DNA from: Paucidesulfovibrio gracilis DSM 16080
GTDB lineage: Bacteria; Desulfobacterota; Desulfovibrionia; Desulfovibrionales; Desulfovibrionaceae
NCBI RefSeq assembly: GCF_900167125.1
Contig: NZ_FUYC01000006.1
Span: 1 to 64,000 of the forward strand
Length of the DNA: 64,000 nt
Direction of reading: 5' to 3'
The notes below the pieces were generated by a model. The model did not search any database. It saw nothing but the letters and a program-made list of their open reading frames with translations, and was not told the origin of the DNA. The position numbers and the translations under genes were made by a program. This document shows positions 1-8,695 of this stretch, one piece after another. Position 1 is the first letter of the stretch, and each line of letters begins with the position of its first letter.

Positions 1-70
1 CTTTGGAAAGGGGGTCCAGGGGGAAGAACCTTTCTTCAGAAAGGTTTTCCCCCTGGTCGCCGAAGGCCAT
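1..70. repeat. Dispersed hairpin repeat element (partial)
   Basis: An inverted repeat pairs CCAGGGGGAA and ACCTTTCT with AGAAAGGT and TTCCCCCTGG, and is followed by CGCCGAAGGC. The same building blocks (GTCCAGGGGG, CCTTTCT/AGAAAGG, CCTGGCCGCCGGAGGC) make up the 233-bp tandem repeats at 13028-13725, so this is probably another member of one family. It could also terminate a gene upstream of the window. From 71 to 284 I see only a short GTCCC/GGGAC hairpin near 101-115 and the ribosome binding site of the next gene. Confidence 0.6.
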
Positions 71-284
71 AGGCAAAATTGTTCAAACATCTTTTCTGTG
101 GTCCCTGTCGGGGACCGTGGAAACCGGGAGCTTGATGCGCGGGGCGATTCAAGCTACATAGCTTCCTTTACGGACGGGTACGCGGGGTCTGGCGGTCTGA
201 GGGGAGTCGCTTTGGGCTGCATGGTTTTGCGTATCCGCTAGTGCGTAGTCTCTGACTGCGAATTGTATCTTTTCCGGGAGAAGT

Positions 285-1907
285 ATGACAACCGAATACG
301 GCAAAAACAAACCTTCGGGCCAGGACATCCGCAAAGAACGCTTTGACGAGCTGCTGGACTTGGACGCCCGAATCCTCAGACTGCTGGTGCAACGCAGCCG
401 TCTGCTCGGCAAGGAAGCCTCCTGGCGCAAGGCCAAGGGCAAGGCCCGCATTGACGCGGCTTTGGAAAAGGCTCTTTGGGCCGAGTGGGAGCAGGCCGGT
501 CGCCAGGGCGATCTTCCCCCCCGCCTGCTTCGCCAACTCTTCAATCATGTGAATTTGTTCGGCCAGGACGACGTCAAGGGACGCCGCCGTGCGGACGCCT
601 ATATGCTGGCTCCCCGGCGCGAGCCTGTGGACGTGAACATGGTCGCTCCCCGCTGCCTGCGGCGGACGCGGCTGTGGCTGACCCTGGCCGCGGCTACGGG
701 CAAGCCGCTCACCCTGTATCCCATTATTCTGAACGACCCCTTTATCGAATTGGTCAAGACCCTGAACCAGGCCGGTGGCAACGCCTCCTGGACCGGCGAT
801 GATCAGGCCGACGTGCAAAAGGGACCGGGGTTGGAGTTTGAGGGACGGCTGCTTTTCGCGGGCGACGATCCCTTGAATTTTTATCTGCTTCTGGGCCTGG
901 CTCTGGGCGAAGCAGGCCGCATGAAGTTTTCCGGCGGCCCGGGACTCAAGCTTCTGGATCTCTCCACGGTCAATGCCGTGTTACCTCGTCTTGGGGCGCG
1001 GCTGGTGCCGCTCAACCCGCATGGCGACGGTCTGCCCGCGCGCTTGGAGTGTGGCGGGGAAATGGCCGCGAAAATTCGTCTGCCGGAGTCGGCCTCGCCG
1101 GAGCTGGCCATAGGACTGGCTTTTGCGGGATGGACCTACGAGCGGGGGTTGGTGCTGGACGTCTCCCAATGTCCGGAGGCACTGCCCGGGTTGACCGAGG
1201 TCGTGGAGGTGCTCACGGACGCGGGACTGGATGCTGCGTTGGACGGTGACGTTTTCAGCGTGAAGCATGGAACGCCTGTGATCCCGGAACAACCGGATCT
1301 GCCGCCGGACGAGGTGCTTTCCGCCTACCTTCTCGCCCTGCCGCTGTTTGCGGACGGCAAGGTCTCCCTGGACCGTTTTCCTGCGCAGCACTCCGTGACT
1401 GAAACCGTAAACGCGCTGGCCCGGTATGGTGCGGATTTGCAGCATGAGGACGGCCGGCTTGTTTCTTCGGCGTTAAAGCTGCCGGACACGAATGTTGATC
1501 TGGGAGATAACTCCGGGCTTGTGCCGCTGGCCCTGGTTTTGGCGTTACGCTCCCGTAGGGAACTGTTCGTGCCGATTCGCAACGATGCGGACATGGATAC
1601 CGCGGTACAGTTCCTGAACCATCTCAACGCCAGTTATTCCATGCAGGAAGACGGGCTGCTCGTGGCTCCTTCGCAATTGCGTTGGGATGGCTCCTGGGCC
1701 AGTCCCTCACCGTATTTTTGTCTTGCCTCGGCATTGGTCTCGTTTCTGCGTCCGGGCATTGCCATTGAAAATCCCGGTATGCTCACCGCGCTTTGGCCGC
1801 AATTTTGGAACCTCTTCAATACTCTGCCCACGGGCCGCATGAAGCCCAAGGCACCGGAGCCTGAACATGACGCACCTAAGCGACGTAGAATCAAAATCGG
1901 CAAATGA
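285..1907 (+). CDS. Chorismate-mutase-like / degenerate EPSP-synthase-like protein
   Basis: A 540-residue protein starting at ATG 285 behind GGGAGAAGT. Residues about 12-80 resemble the helical N-terminus of chorismate mutase (LLDLDARILRLLVQRSRLL). The rest follows the 3-phosphoshikimate 1-carboxyvinyltransferase (AroA) fold by pattern, for example RTRLWLTLAAATGK and a late NPGMLTALWPQFW in the place of the usual terminal motif. The hallmark AroA motifs are not visible: there is no GDKS near the start of the domain, no GNAGT, and no clear Arg/Lys substrate set. It is therefore probably catalytically dead or has changed function. The C-terminus is basic (KRRRIKIGK). It overlaps the next gene by 41 nt, so the two are likely co-translated. 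It may be annotated as AroA in related genomes, but I would not assign that activity. Confidence 0.65.
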   Translation: MTTEYGKNKPSGQDIRKERFDELLDLDARILRLLVQRSRLLGKEASWRKAKGKARIDAALEKALWAEWEQAGRQGDLPPRLLRQLFNHVNLFGQDDVKGRRRADAYMLAPRREPVDVNMVAPRCLRRTRLWLTLAAATGKPLTLYPIILNDPFIELVKTLNQAGGNASWTGDDQADVQKGPGLEFEGRLLFAGDDPLNFYLLLGLALGEAGRMKFSGGPGLKLLDLSTVNAVLPRLGARLVPLNPHGDGLPARLECGGEMAAKIRLPESASPELAIGLAFAGWTYERGLVLDVSQCPEALPGLTEVVEVLTDAGLDAALDGDVFSVKHGTPVIPEQPDLPPDEVLSAYLLALPLFADGKVSLDRFPAQHSVTETVNALARYGADLQHEDGRLVSSALKLPDTNVDLGDNSGLVPLALVLALRSRRELFVPIRNDADMDTAVQFLNHLNASYSMQEDGLLVAPSQLRWDGSWASPSPYFCLASALVSFLRPGIAIENPGMLTALWPQFWNLFNTLPTGRMKPKAPEPEHDAPKRRRIKIGK

Positions 1908-2169
1908 TCGTATCGCGGAATTGCGGGTCGAACTGAAAGCCCTGGAAACGGAAAAGGCGCAGCGCGCCGCGGAAGAAGCCAAGTATCGCGCCAAGGAAGA
2001 TTCTGTGCAGCGGATATCCTTTGCCAAGGAAATCTTTGACCTGCACCAGGATCAATTGCGGCTGGAGGTGGAAGCGGAATTCGTACGCAAAAAGATCCGG
2101 CGGCTGGAACTTGGGTATGCCGAGGACGCTGTTCCCGAGACCGACACGCCGGACGGGTTTGTTTTTTAG
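1867..2169 (+). CDS. Small charged coiled-coil protein
   Basis: A 100-residue protein with no family that I recognise. ATG 1867 lies behind GGAG with about 7 nt spacing, inside the end of the preceding gene. Residues about 12-85 are rich in Glu, Lys, Arg, Ala and Leu with heptad character, which suggests one long coiled coil. The tail is acidic and ends in GFVF. There is no signal peptide, membrane segment or cysteine. The overlap upstream and the 15-nt gap downstream place it in an operon with the EPSPS-like protein, a methyltransferase and aconitase. It may act as a partner of one of these, but nothing in the sequence shows which. Confidence 0.7.
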   Translation: MTHLSDVESKSANDRIAELRVELKALETEKAQRAAEEAKYRAKEDSVQRISFAKEIFDLHQDQLRLEVEAEFVRKKIRRLELGYAEDAVPETDTPDGFVF

Positions 2170-2184
2170 GCCGGGCAGGCGATT

Positions 2185-3342
2185 GTGGATACGCCCCTTG
2201 AATGGATCAATGTCCGGGCTGTTCCCGATGCGGCGCCGGGTACACGCGTGGCGTTGTTTGGAGCCGGCAACGGCTCCAGGGAATTGTTGCGCCATTGGGC
2301 CGGAAAGGGCGGTTCTCCCGAGGTGGTGGCCGTGCTCGACAACAACCCCACCCTGCAAGGGCATAGGTTTCAGTCTCTGCCGATTATGGATCCCGCCCGC
2401 CTGCCGGAACTGGACGTTCAACTCGTGATTGTGACCACTGTTTCGGGCGCTGGTCCCGTTTCTGAGCAGCTTCAGACCATGGGGTTGCGCCAGGAGCGGG
2501 ATTTCGTCCTGGTGGGCCGCTATCCAACGGCTGGCTGCATTGCGAATTTGCGGAGCGTGGTACGACTGCTCGACCAATATGGGAAATGGCCCGAACAATC
2601 GTTTTTGCATGTGGGACCAGGGGGATTTTTCGGACTGGAATGCGCTCTTCTGGCTCTCTCCCCGGAAAATGCCGAGCTTCGGGGTGTGGCCGTGGACGCC
2701 TATGCGTTCGACATGCACTGGCCGGACGTCACGCTTCTTGAAGATCGGTATGCGCAGGTGCGGGATCTGCTGCCGGAATTGGCCCGGGAACTGCACGTTT
2801 CTCCGAAGGCGGCCCTTGAGCGTTGGGACGCGTTGTTCACGCGGCAGGCCGGGCGCCTGCTGCTGGAATCGAACCAGCTGAAGTTTGCGTTTCCCCATCG
2901 GTTTTCCTGCCTGCCCGAGCCGGATGGTTCGCAGGATGTGGTTTGCTCGTTTGCGGTGCTCGAGCATGTGCGCGCCCCGGAACGGGCCGTGGCGGAAACA
3001 CGGCGCATCCTCCGTCCTGGAGGCGTGGCCGTCATGCAAGTGACCACGCAGGACCACCGCTCTTTCGGTGTTGCCGGAGACCATACCCCCATCTCGTATC
3101 GGCGGCATTCCGAAGAAGAGTGGGAGACCATCACCGCGAACACGTTTTATCAAAACCGGCTGGCCCCGTTTCAATGGCGTGAATTGTTTGAGGCGCAGGG
3201 GTTCCGGATGCTGGAATACCGCGTCTTGAAGCAGTACGTTGCCCCGAAGCAGGAGTTGGATGAGCTGCATCCCGATTTTCGGGGCTGGTCCCGTGAGCAG
3301 CAACAGGAAATGGATTGCCTTATTGTGGCGGCCAGGGATTGA
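2185..3342 (+). CDS. SAM-dependent methyltransferase with N-terminal Rossmann-like domain
   Basis: A 385-residue protein from GTG 2185; the upstream Shine-Dalgarno is weak. The N-terminal 110 residues look like a nucleotide- or sugar-binding Rossmann domain (VALFGAGNGSRELL, then VVAVLDNNPTLQG), as seen in methyltransferases acting on glycans or nucleotide sugars. A methyltransferase-11 type domain follows. It has the late motif DVVCSFAVLEHVRAPE and LRPGGVAVMQV, but the usual glycine-rich SAM loop is only loosely kept (FLHVGPGGFFGLE). The substrate is unknown. It lies 15 nt after the coiled-coil gene and 36 nt before aconitase, so the genes are probably cotranscribed. Confidence 0.75.
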   Translation: MDTPLEWINVRAVPDAAPGTRVALFGAGNGSRELLRHWAGKGGSPEVVAVLDNNPTLQGHRFQSLPIMDPARLPELDVQLVIVTTVSGAGPVSEQLQTMGLRQERDFVLVGRYPTAGCIANLRSVVRLLDQYGKWPEQSFLHVGPGGFFGLECALLALSPENAELRGVAVDAYAFDMHWPDVTLLEDRYAQVRDLLPELARELHVSPKAALERWDALFTRQAGRLLLESNQLKFAFPHRFSCLPEPDGSQDVVCSFAVLEHVRAPERAVAETRRILRPGGVAVMQVTTQDHRSFGVAGDHTPISYRRHSEEEWETITANTFYQNRLAPFQWRELFEAQGFRMLEYRVLKQYVAPKQELDELHPDFRGWSREQQQEMDCLIVAARD

Positions 3343-3378
3343 GCCGCTGTAACCTGTCAGACTATTGCAAGGACTGTC

Positions 3379-5304
3379 ATGGGCGAGAACATCACCAGAA
3401 AAATCATCGGCGCGCACCGGCTTTCCGGGGAGATGACGCCGGGAAGCGAGATCGGGCTTCGCATTGATCAAACGCTGACCCAGGATGCCACCGGAACCAT
3501 GGCCTGCCTGCAATTCGAGGCCGTGGGCCTGGATCGGGTGCAGACCGAGCTTTCCGTCAGCTATGTGGACCACAACACGCTGCAAATGGGTTTTCGCAAC
3601 CCGGACGACCACCGCTATCTGCGGACCATGGCCGCGCGCTACGGCATTGTGTTTTCCCCGCCCGGCACCGGGATTTGCCACCAGCTGCACCTGGAGAATT
3701 TTGCCCGCCCCGGCAAGACCTTGATCGGATCGGATTCCCATACGCCCACGGCGGGCGGCGTGGGCAGTCTGGCCATGGGGGCTGGCGGGCTTTCCGTGGC
3801 GCTGGCCATGGCCGGAGAACCGTATACCATTTCCATGCCCAAGGTGGTGCGCGTGCAGCTCACCGGCCGTCTTTCGGGCTGGGCCGCGGGCAAGGACGTA
3901 ATCCTTGAACTTCTGCGTCGGCTCACGGTCAAGGGCGGCGTGGGCAAGGTTTTTGAGTTCGCCGGACCCGGCGTGGCCTCGCTCACCGTGCCTGAACGCG
4001 CCACCATCACCAACATGGGCGCGGAACTGGGAGCCACCACCTCCATCTTCCCCTCGGACGAGCGAACCCGCGAATTCTTCCGCATCATGGGCCGCGAGGA
4101 CGAATGGACGGAATTGGTGGCGGATGCGGACGCGGAATATGACGAGACCATTGAGATCAACCTTTCTGACCTGGAACCGTTGGTGGCGCAGCCCCACATG
4201 CCCGACAGGGTGGTACCCGTGCGCGAACTGGCCGGGCTGCCCGTGAGCCAGGTGGCCATCGGCTCCTGTACCAACTCGTCCTATGCGGACCTGAAGACCA
4301 CGGTCCAGGTGCTCCAGGGCCGACGTCTGCCGCCGGAAACCGATTTGCTGGTTTCCCCGGGGTCCAAGCAGGTGCTCAAGATGCTGGCCGCGGAAGGGCT
4401 GGTGGAACCGCTGCTGGACGCGGGGGCGCGGCTTTTGGAATGTTCCTGCGGACCCTGCATCGGCATGGGCGGCTCTCCGGTGAGCCAGGGCGTGAGCGTG
4501 CGCACCTTTAACCGCAACTTTGAGGGCCGGTCCGGCACCAAGGACGCCCAGGTCTATCTGGCCAGCCCCCAGACCGCCGTGAATCTGGCCCTGGCCGGAA
4601 AGTTCACGGACCCGGCCGAGTGGGGCGCGGCTCCCGAGCGGGTGGAATTGCCGCAAACCGCGCCCAGCATCCGGCATCTGTTCATTTTCCCGCCGGAGAA
4701 CGGTTCTGACGTGGAAATCCTGCGCGGACCGAACATCGTCCCCCTGGAAAAGTTCGATGCCCTGCCCGAGGTGATCGAGGCAGGCGTCAAGCTCAAGGTC
4801 GGCGACGACATCACCACGGACCACATCCTCCCGGCCGGAGCGCAGATCACGGCCCTGCGGTCCAATATCCCGGCCATCAGCCAGTACATCTTCAGCCGGG
4901 TGGATGAGCAGTTCGTTCCCCGCATCCTTGAGGCCGGAGGCGGCATAATCCTGGGCGGGGAGAACTACGGCCAGGGTTCCAGCCGCGAACATGCGGCCCT
5001 CGGTCCCCGTCATCTGGGCGTGCGCGCCGTGATCGTCAAATCCCTGGCCCGGATTCACCGCGCCAACCTCGTGAACTTCGGCATCCTGCCCTTGCTGCTG
5101 GTGCGGCCTGAGGATTACGACCGTCTGGAACAGGACAGCGAGTTGCGCATCCGAACCGCGGCGATTGCGCCCGGCGCAACGTTTGAGATCGAGGTTTCCG
5201 GCGCGGAAAGCGTGGACGTGACAAATGATTTGACGGAAAAGGAACTGAATATTATCAAGGCAGGCGGTCTTTTGAACTTTGTGCGCGAGGCCTCGCGCGC
5301 CTAG
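3379..5304 (+). CDS. acnA: Aconitate hydratase (short bacterial form)
   Basis: Aconitase interconverts citrate and isocitrate through cis-aconitate in the cytoplasm using a [4Fe-4S] cluster. The 641-residue length fits the short bacterial clade rather than the roughly 900-residue AcnA. The cluster ligands appear as Cys297 in IGSCTNSSY and Cys357/Cys360 in CSCGPCIGMGG. The swivel domain follows with DDITTDHILPAG and GGENYGQGSSREHAA, which holds the catalytic-serine region. ATG 3379 is preceded by AAGGA at good spacing. In sulfate reducers with an incomplete TCA cycle its usual role is glutamate synthesis via 2-oxoglutarate. Confidence 0.95.
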   Translation: MGENITRKIIGAHRLSGEMTPGSEIGLRIDQTLTQDATGTMACLQFEAVGLDRVQTELSVSYVDHNTLQMGFRNPDDHRYLRTMAARYGIVFSPPGTGICHQLHLENFARPGKTLIGSDSHTPTAGGVGSLAMGAGGLSVALAMAGEPYTISMPKVVRVQLTGRLSGWAAGKDVILELLRRLTVKGGVGKVFEFAGPGVASLTVPERATITNMGAELGATTSIFPSDERTREFFRIMGREDEWTELVADADAEYDETIEINLSDLEPLVAQPHMPDRVVPVRELAGLPVSQVAIGSCTNSSYADLKTTVQVLQGRRLPPETDLLVSPGSKQVLKMLAAEGLVEPLLDAGARLLECSCGPCIGMGGSPVSQGVSVRTFNRNFEGRSGTKDAQVYLASPQTAVNLALAGKFTDPAEWGAAPERVELPQTAPSIRHLFIFPPENGSDVEILRGPNIVPLEKFDALPEVIEAGVKLKVGDDITTDHILPAGAQITALRSNIPAISQYIFSRVDEQFVPRILEAGGGIILGGENYGQGSSREHAALGPRHLGVRAVIVKSLARIHRANLVNFGILPLLLVRPEDYDRLEQDSELRIRTAAIAPGATFEIEVSGAESVDVTNDLTEKELNIIKAGGLLNFVREASRA

Positions 5305-5343
5305 CTTTCCCAAGCTCAACCACAGGCATCAAGGACGCTTCCA

Positions 5344-7191
5344 ATGCTCGACAAAATGCGGGAAAACGCCCAAAGCTGGGGCATTAAGATACTCTTCGGC
5401 ATCATCATCCTTGCCTTTATCTTCGCCTTCGGCTCCCCTCAGGATTCCGGCGAAACCGTGGTGGCCTATGTGAACGGCGACCCCATCGGCGTGGACGATT
5501 TCCAGAAGAGTCTGCCGCGCACCGCGAACCAGAATCCGGACATCAAACGGTCCGTGCTGTTTCAAATGGTCAATGAACTGCTCTTCCAGCAGGTGGCCCG
5601 GGAAAACGGCATCACGGTTTCCGATGCGGAACTGGTCCGGCAGATCAACGCCAATCCCCAGTTTCAGACCAATGGCGCGTTCGACCTGGAACGCTATAAG
5701 ACCATCATGGGGGGACACCCCGAAGACTTTGAACACCGTCAGCGGCTGAACCTGCTCATGGGCAAGGTCAACCGGTTCGCCGCGTTGCCCGCCATGCCCA
5801 GCCAGGAACAGGTGCGCGGTCTGTTCCTCTGGCAGAACGAACAGGCCGTGGTGGAGTACGGCGCGGTCAACCCCCTGAATTTTCTGAATCAGGTCGAGGC
5901 GCACGCCGACGAAATCAAGGCATATTACGAAAAGAACCAGGCGGCCTTTACGCAGCCCGCCAAGGCCGACTTCCAATACGTGACCTTTACTCCGGCGGCT
6001 CTGGCCCCGAATCAGACCGTCACGGAAGAGGAAATCCAGACGTATTACGATGAAGTGGGGCAGACCTTGATCAGCGAAAAACGCTATCAGTTCCGCCACT
6101 TGCTTCTGCCCATGGGACCGCAGCCCACGCAGGAGGACTTCAACGCCCTCCAGAAAAAAATGGAAGGCATCCAAAAGCGTTTGGAGCAGGGCGACGCGTT
6201 TCAGGATCTGGCCAAGGAATTCGCGCTTGCCGAAGATCCCGCACCCGGCCAAGCCATCTGGATGAAGCCCGCAGAAATGCCGCAGCCCGTAGCCAACGCC
6301 CTGACCGGGTTGGAAAACGGCGAAGTGAGTCAGCCCTTGGTCACCAAGGCCGGACTTCAGCTTGTGCAGCTGGTGGACAAAGAATTGCCCCGCCCCCTGA
6401 CCCTGGAAGAGGCTCGTCCCATCATCCAAAAGCAGCTCGCCCAGGAAAAGGCCTCCAAGGTGCTTGGCGACAAGCTGGAGGAGACCATTTCCCAGATGAA
6501 TCAGGGCGTGGAACTGGACCAGATTGCGGAAAATCTCAACCTTTCCATTGGTGAATCCGGCCCTCTGACCCGCGAGGAACTGGTGGCGGAATTCGGACTC
6601 AGCGATGAAGCCGCGGACACCCTCGTGACCCTCATGGACGGCACCACCACCAAGACGCCGCTGCGCCTCGGCAACGGCGGATATCTGGTGGCCCGCAAGA
6701 CCGCGGAGCTGCCCGAGGTGGTCATGCCCATGGAACAGGTCAGTGAGCAGATTGCTGCGGACATCCGCCGTAAAAAGGCTGCGGAACTCGCCAAGGAAAA
6801 GGCCGAGGAAATTCTCGTGCAGGCCTCCAAGGGCCAGGAGCCGGACCTCGGGGTACTTTCCGTGTCCATGCATCGGAGTGAACCGTTCGTGCGCTCCGGT
6901 CAGCTTCAGGGCATTCAGGTGGATCCTGCGCTGACGAATGAGGCGTTTACAGTGCAGCCCGGAAACTGGTTGCCTTCCGTCTATACCTCGTCCGCGGGGT
7001 TCGTTGTGGCTCGTCTTGTGGAAAAGCTGCCTGCCTCTGAGGAGCTTTGGGAACAGCAGCGCGAAGGCTGGAAGGACGCGGCCCGTGAGATCTACCGGCG
7101 TGAAGTTTATCAGGCCATGGGCAATTCCCTGTTCGAACGGGCCAACAACCAAGGCGGCATCGAACTGATCCGTCCTGACCTGTTGAACTAA
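5344..7191 (+). CDS. PpiD/SurA-like periplasmic peptidyl-prolyl isomerase
   Basis: A 615-residue membrane-anchored foldase. Residues 13-30 form one N-terminal transmembrane helix (ILFGIIILAFIFAFG), followed by a SurA-type N-domain (VAYVNGDPIGVDDFQ). A parvulin-like domain spans about 247-347 (QFRHLLLPMG ... FQDLAKEFALAEDPAPG ... PLVTKAGLQLVQLVD), and a long helical C-terminal part follows. The layout is that of PpiD, a periplasmic chaperone for emerging outer-membrane proteins. The parvulin active site looks poorly conserved, so chaperone function may outweigh isomerase activity. The start is ATG 5344 with AAGGA upstream, 39 nt after aconitase. Confidence 0.88.
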   Translation: MLDKMRENAQSWGIKILFGIIILAFIFAFGSPQDSGETVVAYVNGDPIGVDDFQKSLPRTANQNPDIKRSVLFQMVNELLFQQVARENGITVSDAELVRQINANPQFQTNGAFDLERYKTIMGGHPEDFEHRQRLNLLMGKVNRFAALPAMPSQEQVRGLFLWQNEQAVVEYGAVNPLNFLNQVEAHADEIKAYYEKNQAAFTQPAKADFQYVTFTPAALAPNQTVTEEEIQTYYDEVGQTLISEKRYQFRHLLLPMGPQPTQEDFNALQKKMEGIQKRLEQGDAFQDLAKEFALAEDPAPGQAIWMKPAEMPQPVANALTGLENGEVSQPLVTKAGLQLVQLVDKELPRPLTLEEARPIIQKQLAQEKASKVLGDKLEETISQMNQGVELDQIAENLNLSIGESGPLTREELVAEFGLSDEAADTLVTLMDGTTTKTPLRLGNGGYLVARKTAELPEVVMPMEQVSEQIAADIRRKKAAELAKEKAEEILVQASKGQEPDLGVLSVSMHRSEPFVRSGQLQGIQVDPALTNEAFTVQPGNWLPSVYTSSAGFVVARLVEKLPASEELWEQQREGWKDAAREIYRREVYQAMGNSLFERANNQGGIELIRPDLLN

Positions 7192-7223
7192 ACGTCATCC
7201 AATCAGCAGAAAAAACAACAAGG

Positions 7224-7254
7224 GGAAGGGCCGCGGCTCTTCCTCTTTTTTTTT
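7224..7254 (+). terminator. Rho-independent terminator after the PpiD-like gene
   Basis: GGAAG pairs with CTTCC around a GC-rich core and is followed by CTC and nine T residues. It lies 33 nt after the stop codon at 7191. Confidence 0.85.
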
Positions 7255-7386
7255 GAGCATGGTTCAGGGGGGGCGCCACCAGGCAACGCGTGACCCGGGA
7301 ATGAACAATGGAGCGGCCAAGCTGTGACGTTCGGCTTTGACCATTGGCTTGTGCAACGTGAGGTCGCACCGCACCGGTTTGCCGCC

Positions 7387-7423
7387 AAAAAAAGCGCCCA
7401 TGACGCAAAATCATGGGCGCTTT
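7387..7423 (-). terminator. Terminator of the minus-strand PEP-CTERM gene
   Basis: A perfect 13-bp inverted repeat (AAAGCGCCCATGA / TCATGGGCGCTTT) with a 7-nt loop. Read on the minus strand it ends in a run of seven T, directly downstream of the gene ending at 7444. Confidence 0.88.
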
Positions 7424-7443
7424 GGTGTATATGTCCGGACGGA

Positions 7444-8124
7444 TCAGGAGCGCAGACGGCGATAGCCCAGCAGGCCGAACAGGCCGGTGCCGAACAGCCA
7501 GACCGCGCCGGGAATGGGGGTGGTCATGGTGGAGATGTTGTCCATGCCCACGAGGTCCGTGGAATTGACCCAGAAGGAGCCAACAAAGGACGTATCGGTT
7601 TCAAAGCCAAAGTAGATGGAATCACCGAGCGCCACGGATTCCGAAACCATGGAGCCGAGGTCCACGGTGTAGGTGCCGTTGGTCAGGCCAAGCGTCAGGG
7701 TGTAGCTCTCGCTGGAATCGAACCCCGTGAGGTAGAAGCCGACGGCCTTGTGTTCCCGGGCTGGGTCAAAGAAAATTTGGTAGCCACCAGGCCCGCCTGC
7801 GAGTTCATTCCAGTTGCTGTAGAAACGATCCCCGGTGGCCGCGAAGCCATTGACGTGCGCAGCCGTGCCGGTGTCAACATACCCAACGCCGACCATGTCG
7901 CCGACATTCAGGTCAAGCCAGGGCGATGCGCCGGCCGCGACCTGTCCGTGATCCACGTCAAAGGTCTCGGTCACGTTGTCGATATATTTGTTGAACAGGA
8001 ATTGTTCCAAGGCAGGCGCGTCCACGCTGCCGATCCCGTAGGATGCGGTCACGTTGGCGGCCATGGCCGGTCCGGCACCGACGATCATAACCAGAAAAAG
8101 AATAACGCCCCATATGTTTTTCAT
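7444..8124 (-). CDS. VPLPA/PEP-CTERM sorting-signal surface protein (paralogue 1)
   Basis: A 226-residue exported protein. I chose ATG 8124 (MKNIWGV) because GGGGGAAGAC precedes it; the frame stays open further upstream. Residues 1-22 are a signal peptide ending near AMA. A beta-rich body follows (GIGSVDAPALEQFLFN, then VTETFDVDHG). The C-terminus has PIPGAVWL, a hydrophobic helix and RRLRS, the layout of PEP-CTERM/VPLPA-CTERM tails that exosortase-family enzymes process. It is clearly paralogous to the protein at 22407-23111 (same GIGS-D-ALE, TETF and DNIST blocks). No exosortase gene is in the window. The function of the body is unknown. Confidence 0.85.
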   Translation of the reverse strand: MKNIWGVILFLVMIVGAGPAMAANVTASYGIGSVDAPALEQFLFNKYIDNVTETFDVDHGQVAAGASPWLDLNVGDMVGVGYVDTGTAAHVNGFAATGDRFYSNWNELAGGPGGYQIFFDPAREHKAVGFYLTGFDSSESYTLTLGLTNGTYTVDLGSMVSESVALGDSIYFGFETDTSFVGSFWVNSTDLVGMDNISTMTTPIPGAVWLFGTGLFGLLGYRRLRS

Positions 8125-8389
8125 GTCTTCCCCCTCTGTGCCTCTTGCCCTTGCTGTCACGGGGTGCGACAATGCACAGGCTTTTTTGACATGGTGACAC
8201 TATACGTCGCCGCGTGGGAGTGCTCAATAGCTCCCGGGCAATTTGGGGGGGAATCCCGGGAGTCGGGAACCTCTCTGGAGTACAGGGCTTTTTGTATGGC
8301 TTGAGCGCTTTTTTTCGGACGGGGTGTTTTTTTTTCGGCGTACCCCAAGGAATGCACGGCAAATGCCGTGGGCGAGGGGGAGGAATTGG
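8125..8389. other. Divergent intergenic region
   Basis: 265 bp between two divergently transcribed genes. It holds the ribosome binding sites of both, two T-rich runs (8307-8315 and 8326-8335) and a partial palindrome at 8230-8275. I see no convincing promoter pair, no Fur-like box like the one before the paralogue at 22407, and no RNA gene. Confidence 0.4.
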
Positions 8390-8695
8390 ATGAGTGGACC
8401 AAAGGCCTCATATCGGTTTTTCCGCAACACGGAGTGCAAATATTTTCCGTGTCACAAAACCAGTTTCCCGGAACGATTCAATTGCTTGTTCTGCTTCTGC
8501 CCCTTGTATTTTATGGATGACTGCGGGGGGCGGTTCACCCGTCTGGAAAGCGGACACAAGGACTGCTCGCATTGCATGCTGCCGCATACCCCGGAAGGGT
8601 ATGACTATGTGCTGAAAAAATTGCGGACCTGCTTTCAGCGTCCCTGCCGTCTGCGTTTTGACGATCAGGAGGAAACCGGCAAAAAGCAGGGCTGA
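8390..8695 (+). CDS. Cysteine-rich small-domain protein
   Basis: A 101-residue protein. ATG 8390 is chosen because a strong GAGGGGGAGG lies just before it; the open frame begins further upstream without a site. The sequence matches by pattern the cysteine-rich small-domain family (PF04071 as I recall it): YRFFRNTECKYFPCH, NCLFCFCPLYF, DCGG, then KDCSHCMLPH and a helix that holds another Cys. Nine or ten cysteines in CxxC-like pairs suggest a bound metal or Fe-S cluster. Its function is unknown; relatives are often found near cobalamin genes. It converges on, and overlaps by 31 nt, the methyltransferase gene on the other strand. Confidence 0.8.
   Translation: MSGPKASYRFFRNTECKYFPCHKTSFPERFNCLFCFCPLYFMDDCGGRFTRLESGHKDCSHCMLPHTPEGYDYVLKKLRTCFQRPCRLRFDDQEETGKKQG

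Noticed and set aside
1891-5319. A 1142-codon open frame on the minus strand
   Set aside because: It lies opposite aconitase and three neighbouring genes, has no ribosome binding site, and its His/Gly/Gln-rich translation is typical of GC-rich antisense frames.
5329-7152. A 607-codon minus-strand frame
   Set aside because: It is the antisense of the PpiD-like gene; no motif or start signal supports it.
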